Assembly (NCBI RefSeq): GCF_014191775.1
Contig: NZ_JACHXA010000009.1
Location: 97,156-161,155 of the forward strand
Length of the DNA stretch: 64,000 nucleotides
Source of the DNA: Limibacillus halophilus
GTDB taxonomy: Bacteria; Pseudomonadota; Alphaproteobacteria; Kiloniellales; CECT-8803
Direction: 5' to 3'
The notes below the pieces were generated by a model. That model searched no databases, was not told the DNA's origin, and was given only the letters and a program-made list of their open reading frames with translations. A program made the translations under genes and the position numbers. Positions 1-8,690 of the stretch are shown here, piece after piece. The first letter of the stretch is position 1. Each line of letters opens with the position of its first letter.

Positions 1-387
1 GAGCGGTATCTGCATATCCTGAGTCGCATCGCCCCGCTGTAGCGCGGTCAAGGTCTCCCAGGCGAAATTCCAGGCCATCAGACCACCCACACAACCGGCC
101 AGGATCAGCCATAGCCGGTCCAAATACTGGCGTAGCGCCAGAGGGAAACGCGCCGTCAGGAATTCCACCCTGATCAAGCCTTCACCGGCAGCAAGTGGCA
201 GGGCTGCGAAAATCAGAACGAGAAGCGCATAGCTGGCGGCCTCGATCGCGCCAGGAATCAGCAGGTCTATGGCGCCGCCACTGCTATCGTAAAGGATGCG
301 CGCCAGAATGCTGGCAGCGACCACTAGCAGCAGGAATCCTAGGGCTGCCGAGGACAGAGCAACACTGATCGCAACGAGGCGCGGCAT
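1..387 (-). CDS. TRAP transporter small permease, DctQ-like (3' end outside window)
   Basis: Reading the minus strand from an ATG at 387 gives 129 uninterrupted codons to the window edge. The translation begins MPRLVAISVALSS and has hydrophobic segments at about residues 8-25, 45-65 and 90-110, as expected for the small four-helix membrane subunit of a TRAP transporter. An AAAGGAAG ribosome-binding site lies just upstream of the ATG. The gene follows the binding-protein gene at 425-1456 on the same strand by 37 bases, the usual dctP-dctQ order, so dctM is expected beyond base 1. Family assignment rests on hydrophobicity and context rather than a strong motif. The C-terminus is missing only because the window ends. 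Confidence 0.75.
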   Translation of the reverse strand, partial: MPRLVAISVALSSAALGFLLLVVAASILARILYDSSGGAIDLLIPGAIEAASYALLVLIFAALPLAAGEGLIRVEFLTARFPLALRQYLDRLWLILAGCVGGLMAWNFAWETLTALQRGDATQDMQIPL

Positions 388-424
388 GGCCTTCCTTTAC
401 CGCGCCACCGGCGCGGTCCCGTAT

Positions 425-1456
425 TCAATTGGCGATCATGGCACGGCAGTCGGCGACATAGCCTTTGAAATCCGCGTAGGTCTGGCGTGCCGGAAGCCCT
501 TGGGCCTCCAATTCGGTCAGATAGGATTCCGTAACCCGTTGACCCGCCTCTTCCCAGGCGGCGGTTTGCGCGTCGGAGAGTTGGTAAATCGTGCCGCTTG
601 CCGCGGCTGCCTCACGCCCGACAATATCGCCCTGATCATAACCCCGTCCGGCGATCACCGCCCATTTCATCCCGGAATTGGCATCGATCGCCGCTTTTCC
701 CGCGGCACCAAGCCGGTCGTAGGCCGCCTTGTTCATGGTTGCGACGAAAGCCAGGGAGTAGAGGCCGATCTCCGTGTGATTGGGCGCAACCTCGTCTACA
801 CGAAAACCCTTCACTGCTTCCCAAGGCAGCATGAAGCCATCGATGGTTCCGCGTTGAGTCGCCTCGTAGATTCCGGGGGCGGGCATTCCTACGGGTTCCG
901 CACCCAGCTCCTCCAACAGTTTACCGATCACCGTCGTCGGGCGGCGAATCTTCAGGCCCTTCAGGTCGTCCAGGCTGGTGACCGCTTTATCGCGCGTGTG
1001 CAGATGGCCGGGGCCATGCACATGCACATAGAGCACCTTGGTGTCCTCGTACTCCGAATCCAGCACACCGCTGTCGTAGAGCTTCTGGAACGCGCAGGAG
1101 CCTTCCTCCGCTGTCTTGAACAGCCCAGGAAGCTCGACGATTTGGCTCAGCGGAAAACGATTCGCAGTATAGCCCTGTACCGTCCAGGCGATCTCGGCAA
1201 TGCCGTTCTTGGCGTTGTCGTAGCCCGCGGGCGCTTTGCCCAGGGTCTGTGCCGGGAAAACCTTCACCTCCAGTTCGCCGCCGGACGCCTGTTCCACGCT
1301 TCGTGCCCAGTCCTCGAAGATTACCTGATTCTGCCAGGATCCGGCTGGCATGAAGTGCGCGTAACGCAGCGTCGTCTCCGCCGCGCTCGTGTCCGTCGGC
1401 TGCCCCATGCTCCAAAGCGAACCAGCAATCAGGCCTGCAACGATAGCTTTTTTCAT
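425..1456 (-). CDS. TRAP transporter substrate-binding protein, DctP family
   Basis: 343 residues, the usual size for a periplasmic TRAP binding protein. The start was placed at the ATG at 1456 because it gives a signal peptide (MKKAIVAGLIAGSLWSMG) ending near AAETTLRYAHF, and a GGGGA ribosome-binding site precedes it; the open frame extends further upstream without a signal sequence. Family features include the LRYAHFMPAGSWQNQ opening, KIRRPTTVIGKLLEELGAEP, and GTIDGFMLPWEAVKG, the region that usually carries the substrate-contacting Arg and Trp. The protein would capture an organic acid in the periplasm and deliver it to DctQM. The ligand cannot be read from the sequence. First gene of a minus-strand operon with dctQ. 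Confidence 0.88.
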   Translation of the reverse strand: MKKAIVAGLIAGSLWSMGQPTDTSAAETTLRYAHFMPAGSWQNQVIFEDWARSVEQASGGELEVKVFPAQTLGKAPAGYDNAKNGIAEIAWTVQGYTANRFPLSQIVELPGLFKTAEEGSCAFQKLYDSGVLDSEYEDTKVLYVHVHGPGHLHTRDKAVTSLDDLKGLKIRRPTTVIGKLLEELGAEPVGMPAPGIYEATQRGTIDGFMLPWEAVKGFRVDEVAPNHTEIGLYSLAFVATMNKAAYDRLGAAGKAAIDANSGMKWAVIAGRGYDQGDIVGREAAAASGTIYQLSDAQTAAWEEAGQRVTESYLTELEAQGLPARQTYADFKGYVADCRAMIAN

Positions 1457-2131
1457 TTCGGTCGTTCCCCTGTTTTCTCGCGTCCGGCCGGGGCCAACCC
1501 TGCCCACGCGCAGCTTGCGGATCGGGCGTGAGCCTAGCGCCCCAACTCGACAATGCAAGTGCATAGCAAAGCTATAACCCCTCTGCATCTCCGGGAAACG
1601 GCGGCCTTGAGTCCGTTGGCGACCTGACCGCAGCGTCAAGAGACGGCGTGGCCCCCGAACCTCGTGGATGCGCTCACGGACCGCGACCAAATCACCCCGG
1701 TTTGCGGGTTTGTGCAAGACGGTGGCGAACCTGCTGTTAACGCTGTCGATCATGCGTTTTGAAGTTTGTGCAAAATTTTTCTTGCACCGTGGATTCATTG
1801 GTCTTATATCCGCATTCGTTGTCGTCAATCGCACGTGCCTGTGGTTGGGCCTAGTCGCGGGATCGGATCATCGGTTCCCCCCAGCTTAAAGCAACGACGT
1901 AAGACGGCTTTTTTGGTCTCTGCCGGCGAGTCCAACCGCCGGGGTCACTGAAGAGGCGCTTACTGTTTGCCATAGCCGTGCGGAATGACACTTTCCAAAG
2001 ACATTCCGTAAGACCGATGAAGGGTCATGATAATCTGCCTGCCTGAGCGGCTCGCGGATGCTTATGAACCTGGATATCGGCCACGTGACGCAAACATTCC
2101 CTTTCGTTCGCTTGAAGGAGGAGTGTGGGTC
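1457..2131. promoter_or_regulatory. Intergenic region between dctP and ornithine decarboxylase; candidate structured leader
   Basis: This 675-base divergent spacer has no convincing gene. It must hold the promoters of the TRAP operon (leftward) and the decarboxylase (rightward). In the 250 bases before the decarboxylase there are at least two clean hairpins: CCGGCG/CGCCGG at 1923-1942 and CGGAATG/CATTCCG at 1981-2008. From recall, alphaproteobacterial ornithine decarboxylase genes are often preceded by the Rfam speF RNA motif, so a speF leader here is plausible, but I could not verify the consensus by eye. The decarboxylase frame stays open upstream to an ATG at 2027; the ribosome-binding site favours 2132. 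Confidence 0.4.
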
Positions 2132-3262
2132 ATGACGGATCGTATCCGTGACTATTTCAAGGCTCTCCCGCATGAGGAGCCGACCCTGGTTATTGATCTC
2201 GACGTGGTTCGCCAGAACTACCTCGGATTTGCGCGTGCATTGCCGGATAGCCGGATTTTCTATGCCGTAAAGGCCAACCCAGCGCCCGAGATCCTGTCTC
2301 TGCTGGCCAGCCTGGGAAGCTGTTTCGATACAGCTTCGCTGCAAGAGATCCGCATGGCTCAGGCCGCCGGTGCTTCAGCCGAGCGCATCTCGTTTGGCAA
2401 TACGATCAAGCGGGAAAGCGATATCGCCCGCGCCTACCAGTTGGGTGTTCGGCTTTTTGCCTTCGACAGCGATGCCGAACTGGAGAAGCTTGCGCGTCAA
2501 GCACCAGGCGCCAAGGTCTTCTGTCGCATTCTTTGTGACGGCGAGGGTGCGGAGTGGCCGCTGTCGCGTAAGTTCGGTTGCGAGCCCCGGATGGCCGAGC
2601 GTTTGATGCTCCGCGCCGCCGAACTGGGCCTCGATCCTTACGGCGTTTCCTTTCATGTCGGCTCCCAGCAGGCCAATACCATGGCCTGGGACGCCGCCTT
2701 GGCAACGGTCGGTCAGATTTTCCGCCGCCTGGAGCGCCTGGGCGTCAATCTGCGCATGGTAAACCTGGGCGGCGGTTTCCCAACCCGCTACACCAGGGAC
2801 GTGCCGAATGCCGAACGCTACGGCTTTGCGATTCGTGATGCGCTCAGCCGCCATTTCGGCAACCGGTTGCCCGAGACCATTATCGAGCCGGGCCGTGGCA
2901 TGGTCGGAAACGCAGGTATGATCCGTAGCGAAATTCTCCTGATCAGCCGTAAAAGCGATGCTGAGACGCAGCGTTGGATATATCTCGACATCGGAAAGTT
3001 CGGCGGGCTTGCCGAAACGATGGACGAGGCGATTCGCTATCCGATTGAGACACCCTGCGACGGTGCCGAAACGGAGGGTGCCATTCTTGCCGGTCCTACT
3101 TGCGATTCGGCGGATGTGCTCTATGAGAAGCGACCCTATGCGCTGCCCGTCAGTCTGGAGATCGGAGATCTGCTGCTGATCGGTGCTACGGGCGCTTATA
3201 CCTCAACCTATTCATCCGTGGCCTTTAACGGTTTTCAGCCGCTTAGAACCGTCTGTATCTAA
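2132..3262 (+). CDS. Ornithine/lysine decarboxylase, alanine-racemase fold (group IV)
   Basis: 376 residues, matching eukaryotic-type ornithine decarboxylases. The PLP-binding lysine is K47 in FYAVKANPAP. HVGSQ (about residue 178) and EPGRGMVGNAG (phosphate and PLP binding) follow, and GPTCDSADVLYEK near the C-terminus carries the catalytic Cys and Asp of the dimer interface. The start at 2132 has a strong AAGGAGGAG site 8 bases upstream. The enzyme makes putrescine from ornithine (possibly cadaverine from lysine; the family is often bifunctional). A GNAT gene follows after 22 bases, then homospermidine synthase, which uses putrescine, so the locus is a polyamine pathway. Cytoplasmic. Confidence 0.93.
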   Translation: MTDRIRDYFKALPHEEPTLVIDLDVVRQNYLGFARALPDSRIFYAVKANPAPEILSLLASLGSCFDTASLQEIRMAQAAGASAERISFGNTIKRESDIARAYQLGVRLFAFDSDAELEKLARQAPGAKVFCRILCDGEGAEWPLSRKFGCEPRMAERLMLRAAELGLDPYGVSFHVGSQQANTMAWDAALATVGQIFRRLERLGVNLRMVNLGGGFPTRYTRDVPNAERYGFAIRDALSRHFGNRLPETIIEPGRGMVGNAGMIRSEILLISRKSDAETQRWIYLDIGKFGGLAETMDEAIRYPIETPCDGAETEGAILAGPTCDSADVLYEKRPYALPVSLEIGDLLLIGATGAYTSTYSSVAFNGFQPLRTVCI

Positions 3263-3284
3263 CTCCCGGAAGGAGGATCCTGTT

Positions 3285-3809
3285 ATGATGAGAATCATTG
3301 AACAGCGTCCCCAGGACGCTATTGCTGTCGCCGCACTTCTGCAGGACGTGTTCAACGGCAGTCATACGCGCAAGACCGTTCATCGGCTGCGTAGCGGTCG
3401 CCTCCCGGCTGACGGCCTGGCTTTGGCCGCCTGGGAGAACGACGCCCTGATTGGCAGCGTCACCTTGTGGGACGTTGCGGTCGGCGAACCGCATCGCTCA
3501 GCCTTGTTGCTGGGGCCGCTCGCCGTTCGGTCCGAGCGGCGGGGTGAGGGTTTTGGAATCGGCTTGATGGAGGTGGCTTTGCGGCGTGCGCGCGCCAAGG
3601 GTCACGGGGCGATCCTTCTGGTCGGCTGTGCGTCTTATTACGGACGCTTTGGCTTCTCCACGCTGCCCACACGCTCGTTGACCCTGCCGGGGCCGGTCGA
3701 GCGCAATCGCTTCTTGGGCCTGGAGTTGCGGCCCGGCTGGTTGCGTGGTCTTTCCGGGATGGTGCGCCCCGCAGCGCCCCTCTTTTTCGAGCAGCGCGCG
3801 GTCGCCTGA
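3285..3809 (+). CDS. GNAT family N-acetyltransferase
   Basis: 174 residues. The acetyl-CoA binding core is visible as LLLGPLAVRSERRGEGFGIG, followed by ALRRARAKGHGAILLVG and the YYGRFGFS motif typical of YhbS-like acetyltransferases. The ATG at 3285 is chosen because GGAGGATCC lies 8 bases upstream; the frame is open further back but overlaps the decarboxylase. It is probably co-transcribed with the decarboxylase, and a terminator follows directly. The substrate is unknown. A role in polyamine acetylation would suit the position but is only inference, because YhbS-like proteins act on varied amines and on protein or tRNA substrates. Confidence 0.85.
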   Translation: MMRIIEQRPQDAIAVAALLQDVFNGSHTRKTVHRLRSGRLPADGLALAAWENDALIGSVTLWDVAVGEPHRSALLLGPLAVRSERRGEGFGIGLMEVALRRARAKGHGAILLVGCASYYGRFGFSTLPTRSLTLPGPVERNRFLGLELRPGWLRGLSGMVRPAAPLFFEQRAVA

Positions 3810-3834
3810 TCCGCAATCAATTTAGTGCTAGAGT

Positions 3835-3862
3835 GAACCGGGCCGGGTTGTCGGCCCGGTTC
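3835..3862 (+). terminator. Terminator hairpin after the GNAT gene
   Basis: Perfect 11-bp stem GAACCGGGCCG / CGGCCCGGTTC around a GGTTGT loop, followed by CGCGTTTTA. It lies 26 bases after the GNAT stop and before homospermidine synthase, so it probably ends the decarboxylase-GNAT transcript and leaves homospermidine synthase to its own promoter or to read-through. Confidence 0.75.
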
Positions 3863-3912
3863 CGCGTTTTATCGAATTTTGAGACTTGATCGAGACGAGA
3901 GGGAGTTCTGCT

Positions 3913-5340
3913 ATGGCTAACTGGCCCATTCATGCCAGCTTCGATGGCGACATGGTGATGATCGGTTTTGGTTCGATCGGTAAGGGAAGCCTGCCGCTGA
4001 TCCTACGTCATATCGCCGTGGACCCGAAACGCGTTACCGTGATTTCGCCGGACGATAGCGGACGCCCGGAGGCCGAGGCGCTTGGCGTTACTTTCGTCAA
4101 GACTGCCATCACACCGGAAAATTTGGCCGCAACGCTCGATCCGTTGTTCACCAAGCCCGGTGGTTTCCTCGTCAATCTCTCGGTCGAGGTGTCATCGCTC
4201 GACTTGATCCGCTATGCCGCAACGAAAGACGCGCTTTACATCGATACCTGCATCGAACCATGGCCGGGCGGCTATACGGATCCCTCGCTATCACCATCCG
4301 AGCGTTCCAACTACGCCTTGCGTGAGACGGCCTTGGCGCTCCGCGCCGAACTGGGGACGGACAGCCCGACAGCCGTTCTGACCCACGGCGCGAATCCGGG
4401 CATGGTCAGCCATTTGGTCAAGCAGGCCTTGCTCAATTTGGCCAAGGATCTCGACGTGGCCACCGACGTCCCCAGAACCCGCGCTGGCTGGAGCGCGTTG
4501 GCGGAACGCCTGGGCGTGAAGGGCATACACATCGCGGAGCGCGATACCCAGGTCACGGGCCAACCCAAGCCAAAGGACGTGTTCCATAACACCTGGTCCA
4601 TTGACGGTTTCATCTCCGAGGGTTTGCAGCCGACCGAGCTTGGTTGGGGTAGCTTCGAGGGCGACCTTCCCTTCGACGGCGGAGAGCATGCGTTCGGCGA
4701 GAAGGCCGCCATCTATCTGAATCGTCCCGGCTGCACCACCCGCGTCAGAACCTGGACGCCGGCCGCGGGCTCTATCATCGGCTACCTGATCACCCACTCG
4801 GAAGCGATCTCGATTGCCGATTACTTCACGATCAAGAACGCCGACGGCTCGCTGCGCTATCGCCCGACTTGCCACTACGCCTATCACCCCTGCGACGACG
4901 CAATCCTGTCGCTGCACGAGATGCAGGGCAATGGCCTGGAACCTCAGAGCCGCTTCCGCTTGCTCAATGACGAGATCATTCAGGGTATGGACGAGCTAGG
5001 CGTGCTGCTCTACGGCCATGCGAAGAATGCCTACTGGTACGGCTCGCAGCTTTCCATCGAGGAAGCGCGTGAACTGGCGCCCTACCAAAACGCAACCGGG
5101 CTTCAAGTGACCTCGGCCGTTCTTGCAGGCATGGTCTGGGCTCTGGAGAACCCGCGCCGTGGTGTCGTCGAGCCCGACGAGATGGATTTTGACCGGGTCT
5201 TGGAGATTCAAATGCCTTACCTCGGTCCGGTGATTGGGCAGTACAGCGACTGGACGCCGCTCAAGGGCCGCGAAGCATTGTTCCCGGAGGATGTGGACCG
5301 GGACGAGCCCTGGCGCTTCAAGAACGTCATCGTTCGCTGA
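3913..5340 (+). CDS. hss: Homospermidine synthase
   Basis: 475 residues, the normal length for bacterial homospermidine synthase of the saccharopine dehydrogenase-like fold. The N-terminal NAD-binding motif is IGFGSIGKG at about residues 17-25, followed by PKRVTVISPDD. The conserved blocks DTCIEPWPGGYTDP, LTHGANPGMVSHLVKQAL, and the Trp-rich HNTWSIDGF are present. The enzyme condenses two putrescines (or putrescine with spermidine) into homospermidine with NAD as a cycling cofactor. The ATG at 3913 has GAGGGAG upstream; a TTG at 3886 is the alternative. It follows the ornithine decarboxylase unit, which supplies putrescine. Homospermidine is a characteristic polyamine of many alphaproteobacteria. 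Confidence 0.93.
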   Translation: MANWPIHASFDGDMVMIGFGSIGKGSLPLILRHIAVDPKRVTVISPDDSGRPEAEALGVTFVKTAITPENLAATLDPLFTKPGGFLVNLSVEVSSLDLIRYAATKDALYIDTCIEPWPGGYTDPSLSPSERSNYALRETALALRAELGTDSPTAVLTHGANPGMVSHLVKQALLNLAKDLDVATDVPRTRAGWSALAERLGVKGIHIAERDTQVTGQPKPKDVFHNTWSIDGFISEGLQPTELGWGSFEGDLPFDGGEHAFGEKAAIYLNRPGCTTRVRTWTPAAGSIIGYLITHSEAISIADYFTIKNADGSLRYRPTCHYAYHPCDDAILSLHEMQGNGLEPQSRFRLLNDEIIQGMDELGVLLYGHAKNAYWYGSQLSIEEARELAPYQNATGLQVTSAVLAGMVWALENPRRGVVEPDEMDFDRVLEIQMPYLGPVIGQYSDWTPLKGREALFPEDVDRDEPWRFKNVIVR

Positions 5341-5427
5341 CAGTGGGAATATGGGTCCGGGCTGACGTTGATTCCTGAGGTTTAGCACGGCGGGCGGCTT
5401 GCTTTTTGTGGTGGGCCGGGTATTTTT

Positions 5428-5445
5428 GTTGATCAATTGTTCAAC
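5428..5445. promoter_or_regulatory. BetI-type operator upstream of betI-betA
   Basis: GTTGATCAATTGTTCAAC is an 18-base near-perfect palindrome; only two symmetric positions break the dyad. It lies 21 bases before the betI ATG and is rich in TTGATCAA-type half sites, like known BetI operators. The likely role is choline-sensitive autorepression of betI-betA by BetI. The site is seen directly; its use by this BetI is inferred. Confidence 0.65.
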
Positions 5446-5466
5446 TTTCCGCGGGGCCGTGCGATC

Positions 5467-6057
5467 ATGCCAAAGGTGGGAATGGAGCCGATCCGTCGGC
5501 GGCAACTGATCGCCGCAACCATCGAGGCAATACACGATCGCGGCTTTTGCGGCGTCACCATTGGCGAGATCGCGAAGCGTGCGGGGCTGTCCTACGGACT
5601 GGCGCATCACTACTTCGGCAGCAAGGAGCAGTTGCTGGCTGCCACTATGCGCCAGTTGCTGGATTCGCTGGGGCTGGAGCTACGCCAGCGTCTGGCTAAG
5701 GCGACCACACCCGATGAGCGAGTCCGAGCCATCATTGCCGCCAATTTCGGCGACACCCAGTTCACAAAAACGTTGATATCGGCTTGGTTGGCCTTCTATT
5801 TGCAAGCCCAGACCGGCCCTAATGCCCGCCGGCTGTTGCAGATTTATCAGATACGCTTGGCGCGTAACTTCGCCTATGCTTTCCGTGCTTATCTGCCCCC
5901 GGAGGAAGCGCGCGCTTGCGCGATCGGGGCGGCAGCCATTATCGACGGTCTCTGGCTGCGCTACGCACTCGCTGGACGGATACCTGATCCAGCGGACGCC
6001 ATTGCCTGGGCCGAAGGTTTGATTTTCCGTCTGATCGGGAGACATGAGATTGCCTAG
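5467..6057 (+). CDS. betI: Choline-responsive TetR-family repressor BetI
   Basis: 196 residues. It begins [19 protein letters not shown], closely matching the conserved opening of BetI. The TetR helix-turn-helix follows ([20 protein letters not shown], then [14 protein letters not shown], about residues 27-60). The C-terminal ligand domain keeps [11 protein letters not shown] and [14 protein letters not shown], both BetI signatures. The ATG at 5467 fits the family N-terminus better than the ATG at 5437. A palindromic operator sits immediately upstream and betA overlaps the 3' end by 14 bases, so the pair forms an autorepressed choline-to-betaine operon. betB is not adjacent in this window. 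Confidence 0.92.
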   Translation: MPKVGMEPIRRRQLIAATIEAIHDRGFCGVTIGEIAKRAGLSYGLAHHYFGSKEQLLAATMRQLLDSLGLELRQRLAKATTPDERVRAIIAANFGDTQFTKTLISAWLAFYLQAQTGPNARRLLQIYQIRLARNFAYAFRAYLPPEEARACAIGAAAIIDGLWLRYALAGRIPDPADAIAWAEGLIFRLIGRHEIA

Positions 6058-7720
6058 ATCCTACACCGACGAGAGCGACTTCATCATCGTCGGCGCCGGG
6101 TCCGCCGGTTCGGCCATGGCCAACCGCCTGTCGGAAGACGGAGCCAACAGCGTCTTGGTGCTGGAATACGGCGGCAGCGATTTCGGTCCTTTCATCCAGA
6201 TGCCGGCAGCACTCTCCTATCCCATGAACATGCGCACTTACGATTGGGGTTACTGGTCGGAGCCGGAGCCTCATCTGGGTGGGCGCAGTTTGGCTTGCCC
6301 GCGCGGCAAGGTGATTGGTGGGTCTTCCTCCATAAATGGAATGGTGTACGTACGCGGTCACGCTTGCGATTACGATACTTGGGAGGAAATGGGCGCCAAG
6401 GGATGGGGTTACCGAGATGTGCTTCCCTATTTCAAACGTCTGGAGAATTCTCACGGCGGCCAGGAGGGGTGGCGCGGCAACGACGGCCCCTTGCATGTCA
6501 GCCGCGGGAAGCAGAAAAATCCGCTTTACAGTGCCTTCATAGAGGCGGGTCGGCAGGCGGGGTATCCTGTCACGGAAGATTATAACGGCGCCCAACAGGA
6601 AGGCTTCGGCGCCATGGAGATGACAATCTGGAAGGGGCGTCGCTGGTCCGCGGCCAACGCCTACCTGAAACCGGTGCGCGCACGCGCCAATCTGGAAATG
6701 CGTACGCGCACGATGGTTCGCCGCATTCTCTTCGATGGCAAACGTGCCGTTGGCGTTGAGGTCGACCGGGGTGGCCGCATCGAGCGTTATCACGCCCGCC
6801 GCGCCGTCATAATGGCGGCGTCCTCGATCAACTCGCCGAAGATTCTCATGCTCTCGGGCATAGGTCCGGCCGCGCAACTCCGCGAACAAGGGATCGAGGT
6901 TGTCGCCGACCGCCCGGGCGTTGGGGAAAACCTGCAGGACCACCTTGAGCTTTACCTGCAGATGGAATGCCTGCAGCCCATCACACTGTATAAGCACCTG
7001 AACCTGATTTCCAAGGGTATGATCGGTCTGCGTTGGCTGCTGTTCAAAAACGGCCTGGGAGCGACCAACCATTTTGAGTCGGCAGCCTTCGTCCGCTCCA
7101 AGGCAGGGGTCAAGTACCCTGATATTCAGTATCATTTCCTGCCGGTCGCCATTCGCTACGACGGCAAGGCGCCCGCCAAGGCGCACGGCTTCCAGGCCCA
7201 TGTTGGTCCCATGCGTTCGCCCTCGCGCGGCTGGGTGCGTCTGCGCTCCGGCGATCATCGCGATGCGCCGAGAATTCAGTTCAACTACATGTCCTCGCCG
7301 CAGGATTGGGAGGATTTCCGAACCTCCATCCGCATGACGCGGGAGATTTTCTCACAACCCGCTTTCGCGCCTTATGTGGGCCGCGAGATCACACCGGGCG
7401 TTGCCGTTCAGGAGGATGCCGCGCTGGACGATTTCATCCGCGAGGCCGTGGAGAGCGCCTATCACCCCTGTGGCACCTGCCGCATGGGCGCTGCAGACGA
7501 TGTGAACGCCGTGGTTGACCCGGAGTGCAGGGTCATAGGCGTCGAAGGACTCTACGTTGCCGATTCCTCGATCTTTCCAAGGATCACGAACGGCAACCTG
7601 AATGGCCCCTCAATCATGGTCGGCGAGAAGGCAAGCGATCATATTCTGGACCGCGAGCCCTTGCCGTCTGCCAATCAGGAACCCTGGATCAACCCGAATT
7701 GGCAGACCAGCCAGCGCTGA
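6044..7720 (+). CDS. betA: Choline dehydrogenase (GMC oxidoreductase)
   Basis: 558 residues, standard for BetA. The FAD-binding motif [14 protein letters not shown] lies near residue 15, the GMC signature [19 protein letters not shown] near residue 86, and the second GMC signature near residue 265. The catalytic-domain motif [10 protein letters not shown] with the active-site His follows, and [13 protein letters not shown] is near the end. It oxidises choline to betaine aldehyde (and probably on to betaine) at the membrane with electrons to the respiratory chain. The start overlaps the end of betI by 14 bases, implying translational coupling. Related alcohol oxidases of the GMC family are the only realistic alternative, and the betI partner argues against that. 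Confidence 0.93.
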   Translation: MRLPRSYTDESDFIIVGAGSAGSAMANRLSEDGANSVLVLEYGGSDFGPFIQMPAALSYPMNMRTYDWGYWSEPEPHLGGRSLACPRGKVIGGSSSINGMVYVRGHACDYDTWEEMGAKGWGYRDVLPYFKRLENSHGGQEGWRGNDGPLHVSRGKQKNPLYSAFIEAGRQAGYPVTEDYNGAQQEGFGAMEMTIWKGRRWSAANAYLKPVRARANLEMRTRTMVRRILFDGKRAVGVEVDRGGRIERYHARRAVIMAASSINSPKILMLSGIGPAAQLREQGIEVVADRPGVGENLQDHLELYLQMECLQPITLYKHLNLISKGMIGLRWLLFKNGLGATNHFESAAFVRSKAGVKYPDIQYHFLPVAIRYDGKAPAKAHGFQAHVGPMRSPSRGWVRLRSGDHRDAPRIQFNYMSSPQDWEDFRTSIRMTREIFSQPAFAPYVGREITPGVAVQEDAALDDFIREAVESAYHPCGTCRMGAADDVNAVVDPECRVIGVEGLYVADSSIFPRITNGNLNGPSIMVGEKASDHILDREPLPSANQEPWINPNWQTSQR

Positions 7721-7779
7721 GGAAACCCAGCAGCGAAGAAACTTTGCACGACCGGGAAAAGCATCCTACATCTATCAGC

Positions 7780-8619
7780 ATGATCGAAGATTTTACCGAC
7801 CCACAGATCGAACGCTATGCCCGCCACCTGGTGTTGCCGGAGATCGGTGACGAGGGGCAGGCGCGTTTGCTGAGTGCCAGCGTGCTGATCGTCGGCGCGG
7901 GTGGTCTTGGCTCGCCGCTGTTGCTCTATCTGGCTGCTGCCGGTGTTGGCCGTTTGGGCGTCGTCGAGGACGATAGCGTCGATCTGTCGAACCTGCAGCG
8001 CCAGGTTTTGCACGACACGCCCGCCGTGGGCAGCCACAAGGGCGACAGTGCCCGTGAGCGCCTGGCCGCGATCAATCCGGAGGTCGAGGTGACGCTCCAC
8101 AAGACGCGCCTGACGGCGGAGAACGCGGGCGAGATCGTCGCTGGCTATGATCTGGTGGCCGACGGGTCGGACAACTTCGCCACCCGCTTCCTGGTTAACG
8201 ATGCCTGCTATCTGGCCGGGAAGACTCTGGTATCGGCGGCAATCATGCGCTTCGACGGACAGCTTTCGACCTTCAAGGCGCACCAGCGTCACGAAGGGGA
8301 GGAGGCGCATCCTTGCTACCGCTGTCTCTTTGGCGAGCAGCCGGAGCGTGATCCCAAGCAGTCCTGCGCCGATGTCGGGGTGCTGGCCAGTCTGCCGGGC
8401 GTGATGGGCAGCCTGCAAGCCACCGAGGTCATCAAGGAAATTACCGGCGCGGGCGACTCTCTTTCGGGCCGCCTGCTGCTCTACGACGCCCTTTCGACCA
8501 GCTTCCGGGTGATCCGCGCCAAGCCCGACCCGGCCTGCCTGCTCTGCGGCCCGCAGGCGCGCATCACCAGCCTGGACCCGGCCCGCTACCGCCCCGAAGA
8601 AGCCGTCTGCGAGAGCTGA
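7780..8619 (+). CDS. E1-like adenylyltransferase MoeB/ThiF family
   Basis: 279 residues. The opening IEDFTDPQIERYARHLVLPE is typical of MoeB. The nucleotide-binding motif GAGGLGSPLLLYLAAAGVG follows at about residues 34-52, then DLSNLQRQVLH with the conserved Arg and Gln. The zinc cysteines are present as CYRCLFGE and CLLCG. The enzyme activates the C-terminal glycine of a ubiquitin-like sulfur carrier (MoaD or ThiS) by adenylation. No rhodanese domain is attached. Whether it serves molybdopterin or thiamine synthesis cannot be decided because neither pathway is adjacent. No clear ribosome-binding site precedes the chosen ATG, so the start is moderately certain. Confidence 0.88.
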   Translation: MIEDFTDPQIERYARHLVLPEIGDEGQARLLSASVLIVGAGGLGSPLLLYLAAAGVGRLGVVEDDSVDLSNLQRQVLHDTPAVGSHKGDSARERLAAINPEVEVTLHKTRLTAENAGEIVAGYDLVADGSDNFATRFLVNDACYLAGKTLVSAAIMRFDGQLSTFKAHQRHEGEEAHPCYRCLFGEQPERDPKQSCADVGVLASLPGVMGSLQATEVIKEITGAGDSLSGRLLLYDALSTSFRVIRAKPDPACLLCGPQARITSLDPARYRPEEAVCES

Positions 8620-8690
8620 AATCTTAGGTTGAAATACTTAGATTTTTGAATAACTCTGCCTAATTAACGATACGATTTTCAGGCGGAATT

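Noticed and set aside
296..1531. Long plus-strand open frame of 411 codons
   Set aside because: It is antisense to the clearly recognisable DctP gene and has no family similarity; high GC content creates such shadow frames throughout the window.
8620..8690. Insertion-sequence ends around the AT-rich gene at 8691
   Set aside because: No inverted repeats, target duplication or transposase could be seen on either side.
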